This document shows positions 60,195 through 64,000 of a DNA stretch of 64,000 nucleotides, piece by piece. Below the pieces are notes generated by a model. That model was not told the origin of the DNA. It ran no database searches and was given only the letters and a program-made list of their open reading frames with translations. The position numbers and the translations under genes are program-made. Within the stretch, counting starts at the first letter, position 1; each line of letters begins with the position of its first letter. This stretch comes from Romboutsia weinsteinii (lineage in GTDB: Bacteria; Bacillota; Clostridia; Peptostreptococcales; Peptostreptococcaceae). The stretch is taken from NCBI RefSeq assembly GCF_002250835.2, contig NZ_NOJY02000008.1, forward strand, positions 1-64,000, read 5' to 3'.

Positions 60195-60878
60195 ATGAAC
60201 TATATATTACTATTTTTAGAAGGAATAATAACCTTTATATCACCTTGCATATTACCAATGGTACCAATATATGTTTCCTATTTTGCAGGAGGAGACATAG
60301 ACAATAAGAACAATAAAAATAGAGCTTTAATACATTCAATAGCATTTGTAATAGGTTTTACTTTTATATTTACCTTATTAGGTGCAGCGGCAGGAACTGT
60401 AGGCTTAATATTTAACAAATATATGAGACAAATCAATATAGTATCAGGATGGATTATGATTATATTTGGTCTAAACTATCTAGGTACAATAAATATAAAA
60501 TTTCTACATAAAAGCTTTAAATTAAATAATTCAACAGAAAACAAGAAATCAACAATTATGTCTACAGTATTATTTGGGATGATATTTGGAATTGGATGGA
60601 CGCCATGTGTAGGACCATTTTTAGGGTCAGCACTAATGATAGCAACAAATTCGGATCATTCATTTACAGGAGTATCTATGCTATTAACTTATAGCTTAGG
60701 TCTAGGAATTCCATTTATATTATCTGCACTTCTTATAGACTCAGTAAAATCTACTTTTGATTTCATAAAGAAAAACTACAAGATAATCAATAGAATATCT
60801 GGTGTTTTACTTATAATAATTGGATTTATGATGATGACTGGATACTTGAATTTCTTATTAGCTATGCTTACATTTTAA
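60195..60878 (+). CDS. ccdA: CcdA-type thiol electron transporter
   Basis: A 227-residue, six-helix CcdA protein carrying reducing equivalents from cytoplasmic thioredoxin across the membrane. Redox cysteines are in FISPCILPMVPIYVSYF (Cys18) and GIGWTPCVGPFLGSAL (about Cys139). RBS TAGGAGG. Partner: the TlpA-like protein next. Confidence 0.92.
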   Translation: MNYILLFLEGIITFISPCILPMVPIYVSYFAGGDIDNKNNKNRALIHSIAFVIGFTFIFTLLGAAAGTVGLIFNKYMRQINIVSGWIMIIFGLNYLGTINIKFLHKSFKLNNSTENKKSTIMSTVLFGMIFGIGWTPCVGPFLGSALMIATNSDHSFTGVSMLLTYSLGLGIPFILSALLIDSVKSTFDFIKKNYKIINRISGVLLIIIGFMMMTGYLNFLLAMLTF

Positions 60879-60899
60879 TTTATAAAAGGAGTGATAAAT

Positions 60900-61466
60900 T
60901 TGAAAAATAATAAAAATAATAAAAGATATATATATATAAGTGTTATAATGGTAGTCTTGATAGTCTCAGTTAAAATTGGATATGACTATTTATCAAATAA
61001 TTATGATAATAGTACATCTATAAGGGAGGCATCTTTAAATACTAAAGCAGCACCAGATTTTACAGTTTATGATAAAGATAATAACAAGGTAAATTTATCA
61101 GATTACAAAGGAAAAAAGGCTGTAGTAATAAATTTCTGGGCAAGTTGGTGTCCTCCATGTAAGTTTGAGATGCCACATTTTCAAGAAGCAACAGAAAAAT
61201 ATAACAATGATGATATAGAAATACTAATGGTAAACGCTACAGATGGAATGAGAGAAACAAAAGAAACAGCAAAAGAATATATGGAAAATGAAGGATATGA
61301 TATGAATGTTTTATTTGATCTAGACTATAGTGCAGCTCAAAGCTATCAAGTAAGCTCACTACCAAGGACTGTATTTATAGATAAAGAAGGAAATATAGCT
61401 TATGATCATGTAGGACTTATTACAAAAACTATGCTTAATGAAGGCATAAAACAATTAATAAAATAA
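60900..61466 (+). CDS. TlpA/ResA-like membrane-tethered thioredoxin
   Basis: A 188-residue thioredoxin-fold protein anchored by one helix (about 10-27) with the active site WASWCPPCKFEMP outside the cell. SLPRTVFIDKEGNI is the cis-proline loop. It receives electrons from CcdA and reduces extracytoplasmic disulfides. The start is TTG 60900, with AAGGAGTGA upstream; GTG 60891 is inside that RBS. Confidence 0.9.
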   Translation: MKNNKNNKRYIYISVIMVVLIVSVKIGYDYLSNNYDNSTSIREASLNTKAAPDFTVYDKDNNKVNLSDYKGKKAVVINFWASWCPPCKFEMPHFQEATEKYNNDDIEILMVNATDGMRETKETAKEYMENEGYDMNVLFDLDYSAAQSYQVSSLPRTVFIDKEGNIAYDHVGLITKTMLNEGIKQLIK

Positions 61467-61492
61467 TTAGAATACCTGTGGAGGTAGACTTT

Positions 61493-62170
61493 ATGAAAGA
61501 GACTATACTTATTGTGGACGATGAAATAAAGATAATAGAAGTCATAAAACTGTATCTAGAGAATGAAGGGTATAATATAATACAGGCAACAAATGGGATT
61601 GAAGCACTAAAAAAGCAAGACAAACACAATCCGGATTTAATAATATTAGACTTGATGTTACCTGATATATCTGGAGAAGATGTATGTGAGCATATAAGAA
61701 CAGGATCTCAGGTTCCAATAATTATGCTTACAGCAAAGTCGAGTGAAGATAATGCTCTAAAGGGATACTCAGTTGGAAGTGATGACTATATAACAAAACC
61801 ATTTAGTCCAAAACAACTAGTTGCAAAAGTTAATGCAATGCTTAGAAGAATTAAAGGAAACCAATATGAAACTTTAACTTTCAACAATGAACTAAAAATA
61901 CATATTGAAAATAAGAAGATAGAGTACAACGATGATGAGATTATACTAACAGCTTCAGAATATAAAATTTTATCTGTATTAGCTAAAAATCCAAATAGAG
62001 TATTTTCAAGGGAAGAGCTAATGGACTATATAAGCGATGATAATAGTTTTATTTATGATAGAATAATTGATACGCATATAAAAAATATAAGAGCTAAATT
62101 AAATCAAGATATTAAAAACCCAACATATATAAAAACTATTCGTGGTATGGGGTATAGATTCAATGTTTAA
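61493..62170 (+). CDS. OmpR-family response regulator
   Basis: A 225-residue regulator: receiver with DD (10-11), ILDLMLPDISG phospho-Asp and KPF, and a winged helix (ILTASEYKILSVLAKNPNRVFSREELMDYISDD...IDTHIKNIRAKL). The ATG at 61493 follows GGAGGTAG. Overlaps the kinase gene by 8 nt. Sits in the thiol-redox run. Confidence 0.92.
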   Translation: MKETILIVDDEIKIIEVIKLYLENEGYNIIQATNGIEALKKQDKHNPDLIILDLMLPDISGEDVCEHIRTGSQVPIIMLTAKSSEDNALKGYSVGSDDYITKPFSPKQLVAKVNAMLRRIKGNQYETLTFNNELKIHIENKKIEYNDDEIILTASEYKILSVLAKNPNRVFSREELMDYISDDNSFIYDRIIDTHIKNIRAKLNQDIKNPTYIKTIRGMGYRFNV

Positions 62171-63548
62171 TAAATTAAGGTATAGATTAAGTTTTATTTT
62201 TATTTTATTTTCTTTAAGTATCATTTTTTTAGTAAATATAGTAAACCATCATTATATTGAAAAGAAATTTAATATATATACTAGTGATAGAATTCAACAA
62301 TCAAAGCTAGAAATTAAAAATAAAATAGCAAAAACATATAATGATAATTCTTGGGATGAAAAAAGTATTGAAGATATAGGATCAGATGCAATAAGTTCAG
62401 GGTTGCTTATAACAATTAAAGACAAAGATAAACATACAATTTGGAATGCAAGAGATTATAATAATATCAAATGTGAAAAAGTATTAAGTAAAATTAGAGA
62501 AAATGTAAATAAAATAAATCCAAATTCAGATATTGTAAATACTTTCGAACGATTTAACCTAAAACAAGGTCAGACTGAAATAGGAGAGTTGGATATTGAG
62601 TATATAGGTCCTATTTATTATGAGGATTCAGACGTTGTATTCTTTGAAATGTTAGATAGAGTATTATTTATACTAGCGGTGTTATTCTTTATTATATCTA
62701 TTATAGTAGGGGGAGTATTATCTTATGCTATTGGAAGACCTATATTAAAGGTAATAGATGCTACAAACTATATATCAGAAGGAAATTATTCCAAACGCAT
62801 AAATGAAGATCATAGTATATACGAAATAAATAAACTTGTAAAATCAGTAAATATGATGGCAAGAGATTTAAATAAGCAAGAGAAAATAAGACAAGAATTG
62901 ACTAATGATATATCACATGAACTTAGAACACCTCTTACAACTGTGCAAGCACAGCTTGAAGCTATAATGGATGGTCTATGGGAGCCATCTCAAGAAAGAT
63001 TAAAAAGTATATATGATGAACTTCAAAGATTGAATAGGCTAATCGTATCAACTGAGAATTTATCAAGATATGATAGCAATAAGCTGGAATTAAATAAATC
63101 TAATGTGAATTTAAAGTCAGCAATAACTACTATTTTGACTAATTTTGAGAAGCAACTATCAGATAAAAGTATAAATTTACAAGTAGATCTAAAAGATATT
63201 AATATTAATGTGGATAAAGATAAAATAAGCCAGGTAATAATTAATATTATCTCAAATGCTATAAAGTATACTCCCAATAAAGGCGAGATATTTGTAAAAT
63301 GTTTTAATAAAAATGATAATGTATATATATTAATAAAAGATAGTGGAATAGGTATTAATAAAGAGGATATAGACTATATATTTGAAAGATTTTATAGAAC
63401 AGACAAATCAAGGGCTAGAGAAACGGGAGGAATTGGTATAGGACTTACAATCTCTAGAGAAATAGTCAAAGCTCATAAGGGGAGTATAAATGTATATAGT
63501 AAAGTAAATGAAGGCAGCAATTTTATAATAAAATTGCCAATAAAATAA
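62163..63548 (+). CDS. Sensor histidine kinase with HAMP domain
   Basis: A 461-residue kinase: N-terminal helix (about 9-28), an extracytoplasmic segment of about 140 residues, a second helix (about 170-192, VLFILAVLFFIISIIVGGVLSYAI), HAMP, then phospho-His in NDISHELRTPLTTVQAQ, and NIISNAIKYTPNKG, DSGIGINKEDIDYIFERFYR, GGIGIGLTISREIV. Pairs with the regulator upstream and may sense envelope redox state. Confidence 0.92.
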   Translation: MFNKLRYRLSFIFILFSLSIIFLVNIVNHHYIEKKFNIYTSDRIQQSKLEIKNKIAKTYNDNSWDEKSIEDIGSDAISSGLLITIKDKDKHTIWNARDYNNIKCEKVLSKIRENVNKINPNSDIVNTFERFNLKQGQTEIGELDIEYIGPIYYEDSDVVFFEMLDRVLFILAVLFFIISIIVGGVLSYAIGRPILKVIDATNYISEGNYSKRINEDHSIYEINKLVKSVNMMARDLNKQEKIRQELTNDISHELRTPLTTVQAQLEAIMDGLWEPSQERLKSIYDELQRLNRLIVSTENLSRYDSNKLELNKSNVNLKSAITTILTNFEKQLSDKSINLQVDLKDININVDKDKISQVIINIISNAIKYTPNKGEIFVKCFNKNDNVYILIKDSGIGINKEDIDYIFERFYRTDKSRARETGGIGIGLTISREIVKAHKGSINVYSKVNEGSNFIIKLPIK

Positions 63549-63557
63549 ATAATATAA

Positions 63558-63593
63558 AAATATGAGCCCATTATTAAATGGGCTCATATTTTT
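63558..63593. terminator. Bidirectional terminator
   Basis: AAATATGAGCCCATT pairs exactly with AATGGGCTCATATTT; between convergent genes. Confidence 0.92.
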
Positions 63594-64000
63594 ACGCCAT
63601 AACAAAACTTTTTCTAATAATAAGATTAGAATTTAAATAAATTGTCTTTTGAAGTGATCTATTATCAATAATTCTTTCTGATAATAGACTAATAGCCGTC
63701 TTACAAAGTTCATCAATATCAATATGGAAAGTACTAAGTGGTGGAGAAACATATTTAGCCACATCTATATTATTTACACTTATAAGACTTACTCTTGAAG
63801 GTATAGATATATTGTGCTCATTTAGAGCTTGAAGTACTCCTATAGCTATCGGGTCAGAGGCTACAAAAAATGCTGTAGGTAAATCTTCCTTTAACTCATC
63901 AATAGCTTTTTTTCCTAATTTATATCCATTATCTACAGAAAAATATTTGTCTGAAAATATATTTTTAGAATTAAGTAGTCCAAGCTTTTGCATATAATCT
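63592..64000 (-). CDS. LacI-family regulator, C-terminal part
   Basis: The frame is open to the window edge; 136 residues are visible and the DNA-binding N-terminus lies beyond 64000. The visible part is the ligand-binding domain of LacI/GalR proteins: TAFFVASDPIAIGVLQALNEHNISIPSRVSLISVNNIDVAKYVSPPLSTFHIDIDELCKTAISLL. It probably controls a sugar operon outside the window. Effector unknown. Confidence 0.88.
   Translation of the reverse strand, partial: DYMQKLGLLNSKNIFSDKYFSVDNGYKLGKKAIDELKEDLPTAFFVASDPIAIGVLQALNEHNISIPSRVSLISVNNIDVAKYVSPPLSTFHIDIDELCKTAISLLSERIIDNRSLQKTIYLNSNLIIRKSFVMA

Overview
The window looks like chromosome from a low-GC, spore-former-type Gram-positive bacterium, most probably a clostridium of the Peptostreptococcaceae type. 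The basis is very high AT content, strong AGGAGG ribosome-binding sites, GTG/TTG starts, a T-box leader, a class I cyclic-di-GMP riboswitch, an Acr3/ArsD/ArsA arsenic operon with a ferredoxin, and a fused glutathione synthase (GshF). Species is not claimed. No rRNA, tRNA, CRISPR array or intact transposase was seen.

Layout. 1-2.1 kb: acetyltransferase and Nudix genes bounded by copies of a 54-nt post-gene repeat. 2.2-6.2 kb: a cryptic prophage remnant behind an SOS-type promoter (LexA-like DNA-binding domain, antirepressor, replisome organiser, DnaC-like loader, Mor-like activator, collapsed endolysin). 6.3-19.4 kb: accessory genes (BtrH-like acyltransferase, PepSY-like protein, DUF2975/DUF2809/PspC operon, acetyltransferases, DUF4037, radical SAM, a gluzincin-like protein, VOC protein, ECF sigma with DUF4179 partner). 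Within this, three consecutive genes (methyltransferase, M50-like protease, acetyltransferase) each carry the same 30-bp palindromic operator. 19.6-31.5 kb: arsenic island with ArsR boxes, acr3, arsD, arsA, redox proteins, then MATE-gshF. 31.7-36.2 kb: a putative macrolide-resistance island (RlmA-like methyltransferase, Mef-like efflux pump, TetR repressor, alpha/beta hydrolase). 36.5-38.3 kb: a second, partly decayed copy of the arsR/permease/phosphoesterase block. 38.4-42.4 kb: a hypothetical gene, a deaminase-domain protein and a DrrAB-like ABC exporter. 42.5-52 kb: riboswitch-linked secreted protein, beta-glucoside PTS and phospho-beta-glucosidase, small proteins, SstT, T-box-controlled NhaC-family transporter. 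52-64 kb: AlkD-like protein, Bce-type peptide-resistance module, MarR-FUSC pair, CcdA/TlpA thiol-redox module with its own two-component system, and the end of a LacI-family regulator.

The most striking point is at 32.7-35.3 kb. Three separate transcription units each start with a tiny leader peptide ending in Met-Arg-Leu-Arg (MSVLSYMRLRG, MIHSMRLR, MIIKFMRLR). This is the macrolide-arrest motif known from erm and mef leaders. They precede, respectively, an RlmA-type 23S rRNA methyltransferase, a Mef-like pump and an alpha/beta hydrolase. Two of the three promoters also carry the same 17-bp palindrome in the -35/-10 spacer, and a TetR gene lies between them. Together this reads as a compact drug-sensing circuit joining target modification, efflux and possibly drug hydrolysis.

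A second theme is modular gene turnover. Several accessory genes sit between near-identical Rho-independent terminators, and the arsenic block exists in two copies that have decayed in complementary ways.
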